NCBI GenBank assembly: GCA_011390935.1
Contig: JAABRL010000023.1
Span: 1 to 64,000 of the forward strand
DNA length: 64,000 nt
From: Gemmatimonas sp.
GTDB taxonomy: Bacteria; Gemmatimonadota; Gemmatimonadetes; Gemmatimonadales; Gemmatimonadaceae
Direction: 5' to 3'
The notes under the pieces were generated by a model that had not been told where the DNA came from, did no database searches, and saw only the letters and a program-made list of their open reading frames with translations. Shown here piece by piece: positions 18,664 to 26,176 of the stretch. Position 1 is the stretch's first letter. Each line of letters starts with the position of its first letter. A program made the position numbers and the translations under genes.

Positions 18664-18669
18664 TAGAAT
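18664..18669 (+). promoter_or_regulatory. candidate -10 TAGAAT for zf-HC2 gene
   Basis: TAGAAT occurs just after the hairpin. No good -35 stands 16-18 bases upstream. If used, the leader would be about 140 bases. Confidence 0.3.
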
Positions 18670-18814
18670 GTCGCGGTCGCCGACCATATCACCATCGGAC
18701 AGGGGCAGGGATCGGGGGAACCCTCGGAACGACCTGCCCCCCAGTGGGTATCGGAGGCAGACCCTCCTTCTACGTGCCTCGCGACTCCCCTCGCGTGCAA
18801 GGATTGATGCCCAG

Positions 18815-19390
18815 ATGGATTGCCGTGATTTTCGGAACGACCACCTTGCGTACCTCGACGATACGTTGCCCGGCAACGTGATGGCTGAGGCGCAGCAGCA
18901 CATCATGGTGTGCGATGCCTGTGCGGCGCATGATCGCCTGGTGCGCCGTTCGCTCATGCTGGTGCGAAACCTCCCTGAGCTCGAGCCCTCGGATGCCTTC
19001 AGTGAGCGTCTGCAGGCGCGATTGGCCGCCTGCAAGGCCGCGCCGGCCGCGTTCGATGTCGATGAGGACGAAGCGTTTCTGTCGCCTCCGTCGCCGCGGG
19101 CTCGATGGCGTCGTCGGGAGGTCTGGTTGGCGATGGCGGCGGGCGTGGCAATTGTGAGTACTGTGTCGTTCGGTGGCGTCGATGGGCAGGCTGCGGAGCC
19201 GGAGCTTCCACCCGTCTTTGCGGCCGCGCCGCTGCCGCCGCTCCCGGTTGTGCCGGAGTTCTCGCCGGCAATGCTGCAAGCGATGTCCACGGGCAATCCG
19301 ATGTGGTCCATGGTGCATCTGCTCGATGAGATGCCGGCGCACGCGCTCGCGAGCACCCCCGGATTCGAACGGACGTCCTACGCGCCCTGA
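18815..19390 (+). CDS. zf-HC2 anti-sigma-like membrane protein
   Basis: A 191-residue protein starting MDCRDFRNDHLAYLDDTLPG. The zinc-binding anti-sigma motif is HIMVCDAC (residues ~30-37, HxxxCxxC), preceded by an AEAQQ helix as in zf-HC2 proteins. After a charged linker a single transmembrane helix (EVWLAMAAGVAIVSTVSF, residues ~103-121) is followed by a Pro-rich exported tail. The position downstream of the ECF sigma gene suggests it binds that factor. ATG 18815 is chosen because the HC2 fold begins there. Confidence 0.8.
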   Translation: MDCRDFRNDHLAYLDDTLPGNVMAEAQQHIMVCDACAAHDRLVRRSLMLVRNLPELEPSDAFSERLQARLAACKAAPAAFDVDEDEAFLSPPSPRARWRRREVWLAMAAGVAIVSTVSFGGVDGQAAEPELPPVFAAAPLPPLPVVPEFSPAMLQAMSTGNPMWSMVHLLDEMPAHALASTPGFERTSYAP

Positions 19391-19494
19391 GCACGCAGGG
19401 GCATCGGTGCGCCCGTAGCCTCGGCGGCGCCTGAGCCCGGTTGCGGTCGCCCGCGCGCCCGTCGCGCCGCCCGCAACACCCGTGGCAGCGCCAT

Positions 19495-19500
19495 TAGTTT
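19495..19500 (+). promoter_or_regulatory. -10 box TAGTTT, leaderless-type
   Basis: TAGTTT ends 6 bases before ATG 19507 of holA. No Shine-Dalgarno is present. Confidence 0.45.
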
Positions 19501-19506
19501 ACCCGC

Positions 19507-20679
19507 ATGTCGCCCCCCGCTCCGCGCTCCCGCTCCGCGTCGTCACGCCCATCGGCGCCTCCATCGGCCGACGGATTCAAGACCGTACGGGCCGCGGTTG
19601 ACGCGAAGTCGTTTGCGCCCGTGTACTACTTCCACGGCGACGACGACTACCTGAAGGAGCAATCGCTGCAGGAGCTGCTGGACACGGCGCTCGATGCGAG
19701 CACGCGCGACTTCAACTGCGAAGTGCGAGACGGCGGTGCGCTCGATGCCGAAACGCTCGGCAGCCTGCTCGGCACACCACCCATGCTGGCAGAGCGCCGC
19801 GCGGTGGTGGTGCGTGAGGCGCAGGCACTCAAGAAGGCGGCGCGGCAGCAGCTCGATCGGTACCTGCAGTCTCCGGCGAGCGATACGCTGGTGGTGCTGG
19901 TGACGCCGGCGGGGCAGGCCGTCGATGCCGCGCTCGCGCACGCGTCCCTGCCCTGTGCCTTTGAGCCGCTCGCGCCCGAACGAGTGCGTCGCTGGATTGC
20001 GCATCACAGCACCACCATGCTCGGCGTATCCGTCACCGACGATGCCGCCGCGCTGCTGCAGCAGTCGGTGGGCAACGATCTGCAGCAACTGGCGTCGGAG
20101 TTGGACAAGTGTGCCAGCTACGCGCGCGGCGCGCAGGATACGAACGGCAGGACGGGCACCGGGATGGCGATACCGGATCCCACCGCACCGATTCCCGTGG
20201 TGGACGACGCGGCGGTCAGCGCGGTGGTTGGCGTGCGTCGCGGTGAAACACCGGTGGACCTGCTCGACGCGATCGCAATGCGCGAGTCGGCGGCGGCACT
20301 GGGGCTTGTGCCCTTCGTGCTTTCGCAGCCGAAGGTGTCGGCGGTCACGCTGGTGATGATGCTCAGCACGCAGACGTTGGCGCTGCGCTGGGGACGGGCC
20401 AAGCGCGACGGGGGCTGGTCGGTGGGGCAGCTGGAACGCGAGTACTTCACCTATCTCAAGCAGACGGGTGGTGGCATGGTGGGACGGCCGTGGGGTGAAG
20501 CGAAGACGGTGTGGGCCAAGGCGGTTGATCGCTGGACCGCCCCAGAGCTTCGGCACGCCCTCCGCCTCATCCTCGATGCGGATGTCGCCTTGAAGGACAC
20601 CAAGATCTCGAACGAGGAGCAAATCATGTTGACCCTGGTGCTCGCCCTGGCCAAGACGGCGCGCGGACGCGCCGCGTGA
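19507..20679 (+). CDS. holA: DNA polymerase III subunit delta
   Basis: Clamp-loader delta subunit that opens the beta clamp, 390 residues. The N-terminal domain has VYYFHGDDDYLKEQSLQELL near residue 40, and NDLQQLASELDKCASYA (~residues 190-206) is the conserved second-domain segment. As expected for delta, the Walker lysine is absent. An insertion of about 35 residues rich in Gly, Pro and Asp follows that segment. The C-terminal collar domain includes WTAPELRHALRLILDADVALK. It overlaps the next gene by 4 bases (GTGA) and heads a run ending in mutS and mug. Confidence 0.92.
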   Translation: MSPPAPRSRSASSRPSAPPSADGFKTVRAAVDAKSFAPVYYFHGDDDYLKEQSLQELLDTALDASTRDFNCEVRDGGALDAETLGSLLGTPPMLAERRAVVVREAQALKKAARQQLDRYLQSPASDTLVVLVTPAGQAVDAALAHASLPCAFEPLAPERVRRWIAHHSTTMLGVSVTDDAAALLQQSVGNDLQQLASELDKCASYARGAQDTNGRTGTGMAIPDPTAPIPVVDDAAVSAVVGVRRGETPVDLLDAIAMRESAAALGLVPFVLSQPKVSAVTLVMMLSTQTLALRWGRAKRDGGWSVGQLEREYFTYLKQTGGGMVGRPWGEAKTVWAKAVDRWTAPELRHALRLILDADVALKDTKISNEEQIMLTLVLALAKTARGRAA

Positions 20680-21908
20680 CGCGCTCCCGTATGCCGCGGC
20701 GCACGCCCCGTGTCGCCGAGCGCGTCGCCAGCCGCTCGCGTCGATGGGCAGGGGCGGCGTGCGTGCTGCTCGGACTGGTTGCCGGTGCGCCAGCGCTGGC
20801 CGCGCAGGGCACGGCGGTGGACAACGCGGTCGGACGCGCGCGCGCGCTCGTGGAGGGTGGCAATGGCCGCGCGGGACGGCTCGTGCTCGATTCGATGGTG
20901 CAGGAAGCGGGCATGTCCACGCCGGCACTTGGCGAGCTGCTGTACTGGCGCGGCCTGCTGGCCGAGTCGAGCAGCGAGGCGGAACGCGACTGGCGCCGGC
21001 TGTTGCTCGAGGTCCCGATGTCGCCGCGTGCCGAAGATGCGCTGCTGCGTCTCGCCCAGCTTGAACAGCTGCGAGGGCGACCCGCCGCATCGCGTGCACT
21101 GCTGGAGCGAATGGTGCGCGACTACCGCGAGCCGTCGAGCCAGGCGCGTGCGCACTTCTGGTTGGCCAAAGCCTGGTTTGATGAGAACGATCGGCCGCGC
21201 GCCTGTGGTGCGCTCGACGTCGTGCAGCGCGATGCACCGGAGAGTGCCGTCGAGCTGCGCACGCAGTCGAACGATCTGCGATCCCGGTGTCGTGGTGTGA
21301 CCGCGGTCGCGCCGATCGTACCATCGGCGGTCGTCGCGGCAGCGCCGGATGCGGCGGTACCCAGTGCAGCCGCGATTCGGGATTCGGTGCGACGCGATTC
21401 GCTGCAACGCGATTCGCTGCAGCGTGCGACCGCGCAACGCGAGGCGGCCGCGCGCGACGCGGCCGAACGGGAGGCCGCCGCCGCGACGGCCGCGACGGCC
21501 GCGACGCAAGACGCGCTACGTCGCGCCACAGCCGACAGTGTGGCGCGTGCGACGGCGACGCGTGATTCCCTGCGCCGCGTCGAGCTGGTGCGTGATTCCG
21601 TGCTGCGCGATTCGCTCGCGCGTGTGGCCGCGGCCCGTCCGCCCGTCGCTCCGCCTGCCACGGAGAGTACCGCGCGCCCGGCCAATGCGCGCTTCAGTGT
21701 GCAGCTCTCGGCGCTGAACACCATGGCCCAGGCCGAGCAGTTTGCGCAGCGCTTCCGTGCCGCCGGCATCGACGCGCGTGTGGATGGCACGAGCGCGCCG
21801 TTCCGTGTGCGCACCGGCTATTTCGCGACGCGTGCGCAGGCCAACGCACGGCTCGCGGAACTCAAGCGCGCGGGACACGACGGCTTTGTCGCGGAGCTCA
21901 CGCCGTGA
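20676..21908 (+). CDS. secreted SPOR-domain protein with TPR-like repeats
   Basis: A 410-residue exported protein. The signal peptide ends near ALAAQ (residue ~44). Residues 45-205 are TPR-like helices (ELLYWRGLLAE, RAEDALLRLAQLEQLRG, ARAHFWLAKAWFDEN). Residues ~225-325 are a long charged helix with repeated RDSLQR/RDSLRR units. A C-terminal SPOR domain follows (FSVQLSALNTMAQAEQFAQRFRAAG to the end), which binds denuded peptidoglycan at division sites. GTG 20676 overlaps the holA stop, and its own stop overlaps mutS (GTGA). Confidence 0.85.
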   Translation: MTRSRMPRRTPRVAERVASRSRRWAGAACVLLGLVAGAPALAAQGTAVDNAVGRARALVEGGNGRAGRLVLDSMVQEAGMSTPALGELLYWRGLLAESSSEAERDWRRLLLEVPMSPRAEDALLRLAQLEQLRGRPAASRALLERMVRDYREPSSQARAHFWLAKAWFDENDRPRACGALDVVQRDAPESAVELRTQSNDLRSRCRGVTAVAPIVPSAVVAAAPDAAVPSAAAIRDSVRRDSLQRDSLQRATAQREAAARDAAEREAAAATAATAATQDALRRATADSVARATATRDSLRRVELVRDSVLRDSLARVAAARPPVAPPATESTARPANARFSVQLSALNTMAQAEQFAQRFRAAGIDARVDGTSAPFRVRTGYFATRAQANARLAELKRAGHDGFVAELTP

Positions 21909-24676
21909 GTGGGGCTTCCACCCCATTGATGCAGCAGTATCGGGAGATCAAGGCGCGACATCAGGACGCGATCCTGTTTTTCCGCATGGGTGATTTTTAC
22001 GAGATGTTTCACGACGACGCCGAGACGGCGGCGCGTGTGCTCGGACTCACACTCACGTCACGCAACAACGGTGGCGCGTCCGACGTACCGCTCGCCGGCG
22101 TTCCGGTCAAGGCGGCGGCCGATTACCTGCGCAAGCTGGTGCAGCAGGGATATCGCGTGGCGGTGTGCGAGCAGGTGGAGGACCCCAAGCTGGCCAAGGG
22201 GCTCGTACGCCGTGAAGTCATCGAGACGATCACGCCGGGCGCGGCGTTCGCGGACGATCTGCTCGACGACAACCGCGCCAACTATGTTGTGTCGGTGCAC
22301 ATCTCGGCGCAGGCGCCTGCAGCAGGCGTGCGTGCAGACGACACCGTGGTCGGCATTGCCGCGGCCGATCTGTCCACCGGCGAACTGCGCGTGCTGCGTG
22401 TGACAGCGGCGGATGCGCCTGCACACCTCGCGCGTCTGGCGCCGCGCGAACTGGTGCTTGCGCGCGGTGCCGAAGTGTGGCCCACGGGTGGCGCCCTCAC
22501 GCGTCTGTTGCGCGCGGTGGACGGCGTGTTGCGCACCGAGCGCGATGCGTGGGAGTTCGACGCCGCGCTCGCGCAGGAAGAGCTGGCGCGACAGTTCCGC
22601 GTGGCGTCGCTCGAAGGGTTGGGCTTTGGCACCAACGACGTGGAAGCGATGGGCGCGCTTGGTGCGCTGGTGCGCTACCTGCGCGAGTTGCAGCCGGGTG
22701 GGCTGCCACATCTCGCACGCCCGATCGTGGAGCACGCCGGCGCGACCATGCCGCTCGACGACATGACACGCCGCAACCTCGAGCTCGTGGAGTCGCTGCG
22801 TGGTGGCACGGACGGGACGGTCCTGTCGGTACTCGACGAGACGGCCACGCCCATGGGCGGTCGCCTGCTGCGGCAGTGGCTGTTGGCGCCGCTGGTGCAG
22901 CGTACGGCGATCGAAGCGCGACATGACGCGGTCGCCGCGCTCGTGCGGGCGCCGGAAGTGCGATCCGCACTGCACGACGCACTCGATGGCGTTCGCGATG
23001 TGGAGCGGTTGGCGAGCAAGGCCGCCGCGTCACGCGCCACCCCGCGCGAACTGCGTGCGCTCGGCGACTCCCTCTCCCGACTGCCGCGCGTTCGTGAGCT
23101 GGCCACCACACTCGTGCATGCGGCGGCGCGTGATGCGCACTCGGCCGGTGTGTTGTCCGAGCTGACGCACCAGTGGGACGACTTCGCCGAGCTTGCCCAC
23201 GAACTGCAGCGTGTGCTGGTGGAACGTCCACCGCTGCAACTCGGTGACGAACCTACGATTGCCTCGGACGTGGATGCGGCGCTCGACGAGCTGCGCGCGA
23301 TTCGCGACGGTGGCAAGGACGCGATCGCCACGATTCAGTCCGAGGAGCGGGCGCGCACCGGCATCAGCTCGCTCAAGGTGGGGTTCAATCGCGTCTTCGG
23401 GTACTACCTCGAAATCTCCAACGCGAACAAGCATCTGGTGCCGGCCGACTATCAGCGGCGACAGACGCTCACCGGGGCCGAACGCTACGTCACGCCTGCG
23501 CTCAAGGAGTACGAGGAGAAGGTGCTGGGCGCAGCCGATCGCATCGAACTGCGCGAGCGCGAACTGTTCGAAGCGCTGCGATTGCAGGCGGGCGCGGAGA
23601 TTGCGCGCTTGCAGGCCGTGGCGCATCGCGTGGCCATGCTCGATGTGCTGCTGGCGTTTGCGAATGTGGCGGAGCGCTTTCAGTATGTGCGTCCGTCGCT
23701 GCACGATGGCTTCGATCTGCGCATCACCGCTGGTCGCCATCCGGTGGTGGAGCGCATGATGCCGCGCGAGCAGTTCATTCCCAACGACATCGCGCTCACC
23801 GACGATGCGCGTCTGATCATTCTCACCGGCCCCAATATGGCCGGCAAGAGCACGATCCTGCGACAGATCGGTCTCATTCAGCTGCTGGCCCAGGTGGGCG
23901 CGTTCGTACCGGCGCGCGTGGCATCGTTGCCGGTGCCCGATCGCGTCTTCACGCGCGTGGGCGCGAGCGACAACCTCGTGCGCGGCCAGTCCACGTTCAT
24001 GGTGGAAATGAGCGAGACGAGTGCCATTCTGCACACGGCGACCGCGCGATCGCTCGTGCTGCTCGACGAAATCGGGCGTGGCACGGCCACGTACGATGGC
24101 GTGTCGATCGCGTGGAGTGTGAGCGAGCACCTGCACGATACGATCGGCTGCAAGACGGTGTTCGCGACGCACTATCATGAGCTCACGCAGCTCGCCGATG
24201 AGCTGTCGTCGGTGCGCAACTGCACGGTGGCGGTGCGCGAAGTGGGCGACCAGGTGCTGTTTCTGCATCGCCTCATCGATGGCGGTGCGGATCGCAGCTA
24301 CGGCATCGAGGTCGGTCGGCTGGCCGGCCTGCCGTCACCGGTGATCGCGCGCGCGAAAGAGGTCCTGGCCCTGCTCGAAGGGGACGGAGCGCAGATGGCC
24401 GCGCGGCTCACCGCCGAGGGGCAGCAGGTACCCGCGGGTGCGCGCTCGCGCGGTCCCGTGGTGCATCGCCGCGGCGCGTCCGAACCGCCGGTGCAGCAGC
24501 TCGGGTTCTTTGGCGAGGAGGTGCGCGTTGAGGTTCGCCCGGATCCGGTGCTCGAAGCGCTGGCGGCGCGGCTGACGGCGCTCGATCTCGATCGCCTCAC
24601 GCCGCTGGAGGCGTTGCTGCTGCTTTCCAGCCTTCGTGGCGAGGCCTTGGCGCGCGCGGCGGCGCCGACACCATGA
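21905..24676 (+). CDS. mutS: DNA mismatch repair protein MutS
   Basis: A 923-residue mismatch-recognition ATPase, slightly longer than the usual 850-880. The mismatch-binding FFRMGDFYEMF (Phe-x-Glu) is at residues ~25-36. The connector, lever and clamp regions are recognisable (SSLKVGFNRVFGYYLEIS in the clamp). The ATPase has GPNMAGKST near residue 641, LLDEIGRGTATYDG (Walker B) and FATHYHEL. The extra C-terminal length sits around GQQVPAGARSRGP. The start GTG 21905 overlaps the SPOR gene. No mutL is in the window. Confidence 0.98.
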   Translation: MSGASTPLMQQYREIKARHQDAILFFRMGDFYEMFHDDAETAARVLGLTLTSRNNGGASDVPLAGVPVKAAADYLRKLVQQGYRVAVCEQVEDPKLAKGLVRREVIETITPGAAFADDLLDDNRANYVVSVHISAQAPAAGVRADDTVVGIAAADLSTGELRVLRVTAADAPAHLARLAPRELVLARGAEVWPTGGALTRLLRAVDGVLRTERDAWEFDAALAQEELARQFRVASLEGLGFGTNDVEAMGALGALVRYLRELQPGGLPHLARPIVEHAGATMPLDDMTRRNLELVESLRGGTDGTVLSVLDETATPMGGRLLRQWLLAPLVQRTAIEARHDAVAALVRAPEVRSALHDALDGVRDVERLASKAAASRATPRELRALGDSLSRLPRVRELATTLVHAAARDAHSAGVLSELTHQWDDFAELAHELQRVLVERPPLQLGDEPTIASDVDAALDELRAIRDGGKDAIATIQSEERARTGISSLKVGFNRVFGYYLEISNANKHLVPADYQRRQTLTGAERYVTPALKEYEEKVLGAADRIELRERELFEALRLQAGAEIARLQAVAHRVAMLDVLLAFANVAERFQYVRPSLHDGFDLRITAGRHPVVERMMPREQFIPNDIALTDDARLIILTGPNMAGKSTILRQIGLIQLLAQVGAFVPARVASLPVPDRVFTRVGASDNLVRGQSTFMVEMSETSAILHTATARSLVLLDEIGRGTATYDGVSIAWSVSEHLHDTIGCKTVFATHYHELTQLADELSSVRNCTVAVREVGDQVLFLHRLIDGGADRSYGIEVGRLAGLPSPVIARAKEVLALLEGDGAQMAARLTAEGQQVPAGARSRGPVVHRRGASEPPVQQLGFFGEEVRVEVRPDPVLEALAARLTALDLDRLTPLEALLLLSSLRGEALARAAAPTP

Positions 24677-24722
24677 CCGTGAGCGCGATCTCGCCGACAC
24701 GCGTGCGCCGCACACGACTCGC

Positions 24723-25295
24723 GTGACGCCGACCTCCCGCGCGGCCGGTGGCTGGAAGCCGTCCAAGGCCGAGCTGGCGGCGGCAGTCTCGCGCACCGTG
24801 CCCGACGTGATCGCGCCCGGGCTGCGGGTGCTCTTCTGCGGCATCAACCCGGGGCTCTACACGGCGGCCATCGGGCATCATTTCGGCCGTCCGGGCAACC
24901 GGTTCTGGCCCGTACTGCACGAGGCGGGCTTCACGCCGCACCGCTTCCAGCCGTGGGAGGAGCAGGCGTTGCTCCCGCTCGGCTACGGCATCACCAACGT
25001 GGTGGCACGAACGACCGCGACGGCCGCCGAATTACACCCGGATGAAATTGTCGAAGGCGGCCGACTGCTGGCCGCGAAGGTGGAGCGCTTCGCGCCGCGC
25101 GTGTTGGCGGTGCTGGGCATCGGCGCGTATCGCACCGCCTTTGGAGCGCCAGCGGCGGCATTGGGACCGCAAACCGAGCAGATTGGTACGACTCTGGTAT
25201 GGGTGCTGCCCAATCCCTCCGGCCTGAACGCCAACTACCAGCGTGATGCGCTCGTAGCGCTGTTTCGTACCCTGCGGGACGCGGTCGCGTCCTGA
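24723..25295 (+). CDS. mug: G/T(U) mismatch-specific DNA glycosylase
   Basis: A 190-residue uracil-DNA glycosylase superfamily (family 2, MUG/TDG) protein. Motif 1 GINPGLYTAAIGHHFGRPGN, with the Asn of GINPG as expected, lies near residue 40, and motif 2 LPNPSGLNANY is near residue 160. It removes U or T opposite G (and ethenocytosine) to start base excision repair. The start is taken at GTG 24723, 46 bases after mutS. Sitting behind mutS, it places two mismatch-handling enzymes together. Confidence 0.92.
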   Translation: MTPTSRAAGGWKPSKAELAAAVSRTVPDVIAPGLRVLFCGINPGLYTAAIGHHFGRPGNRFWPVLHEAGFTPHRFQPWEEQALLPLGYGITNVVARTTATAAELHPDEIVEGGRLLAAKVERFAPRVLAVLGIGAYRTAFGAPAAALGPQTEQIGTTLVWVLPNPSGLNANYQRDALVALFRTLRDAVAS

Positions 25296-25336
25296 TCCAT
25301 CGCACCCTGCCCTTTCTTCTGCTTCGAGTTCGCCGC

Positions 25337-26155
25337 ATGCTGCTTCGCCGAACCCTGCTCGCCACCGCCGCCGCCCTCGCTCTGGTGGCCTGTAGCACCG
25401 ATGCGCCTTCGGCCGAGGTGGGTCGTGGGGCGTCGCCGCTGACGCTGCGCAAACGCACGCCGGAGTACGCGGTGGACGTGGTCCGTGCGTATCCGCATGA
25501 CACCACGGCGTTCACGCAGGGGCTGCTCTGGCACGACGGTGCGCTGTACGAGGGGACGGGTGTGGTGGGTCGATCGAGCATTCGCCGCGTGGAGTTGGCC
25601 ACGGGTGCGGTGCAGCAGCGCCGCGATCTGCCCGCGCCGCACTTTGGCGAGGGGATCGTGATTCTGAATGATCTGCTGTATCAGCTCACCTGGCAGAGCA
25701 AGCAGGCGTTCGTGTACGACGCACGCACCTTCGCGCCGAAGGGTGAGTTCAGCTACGAAGGCGAAGGGTGGGGACTCACCACCGACGGCTCGCAGCTGTT
25801 CATGAGCGACGGCACGTCGACGCTTCGCGTGATCGATCCGGCCACCTTCACCGTGTTGCGCCTGATCCCGGTGACCGAAAACGGCTCAGCGGTGCGCAAC
25901 CTCAATGAGCTCGAGTGGGTGAAGGGCGAGCTCTGGGCCAACGTGTGGACGACCGATCGTATCGCCCGCATTGATCCGACAACGGGCGCAGTGGTGGGAT
26001 GGATCGATCTCGCTGGCCTGTTGCCCCAGTCGCTGCGTCATGGGGGCGAAGATGTGCTCAATGGCATCGCGTACGACGCCGCGGGTGATCGCCTCTTCGT
26101 GACGGGCAAGAACTGGGCGCGCGTCTTTGAAGTCACGCTGCGCCCGAAGTTGTAA
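25337..26155 (+). CDS. glutaminyl-peptide cyclotransferase lipoprotein
   Basis: A 272-residue protein. The lipoprotein signal ends LALVACS (Cys ~19). The rest is a five-bladed propeller-type glutamine cyclotransferase (plant/bacterial QC family): HDTTAFTQGLLWHDGALYEGTG, LYQLTWQSKQAFVYD, EGWGLTTDGSQLFMSDGT, LNELEWVKGELWANVW, and LNGIAYDAAGDRLFVTGKNW. It forms N-terminal pyroglutamate on exported proteins. It converges closely with the M30-like gene. Confidence 0.93.
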   Translation: MLLRRTLLATAAALALVACSTDAPSAEVGRGASPLTLRKRTPEYAVDVVRAYPHDTTAFTQGLLWHDGALYEGTGVVGRSSIRRVELATGAVQQRRDLPAPHFGEGIVILNDLLYQLTWQSKQAFVYDARTFAPKGEFSYEGEGWGLTTDGSQLFMSDGTSTLRVIDPATFTVLRLIPVTENGSAVRNLNELEWVKGELWANVWTTDRIARIDPTTGAVVGWIDLAGLLPQSLRHGGEDVLNGIAYDAAGDRLFVTGKNWARVFEVTLRPKL

Positions 26156-26176
26156 ACGCCGTTCGTTGCAACGCCG

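Larger units (their letters stand above)
18483..18814 (+). other. intergenic region between sigma and zf-HC2 genes
   Basis: A 332-base gap holding the hairpin at 18601-18642 and a TAGAAT -10-like hexamer at 18664-18669, about 145 bases before the zf-HC2 ATG. The frame of the downstream gene is open through much of this region, but the translation looks non-protein-like (Arg/Ser-rich, no conserved pattern). No other gene is seen. Confidence 0.5.

Noticed and set aside
19543-21324. 593-codon open frame on the minus strand opposite holA and the SPOR gene
   Set aside because: The composition is Arg/His/Pro-rich with no domain, and it crosses two well-supported genes on the other strand.
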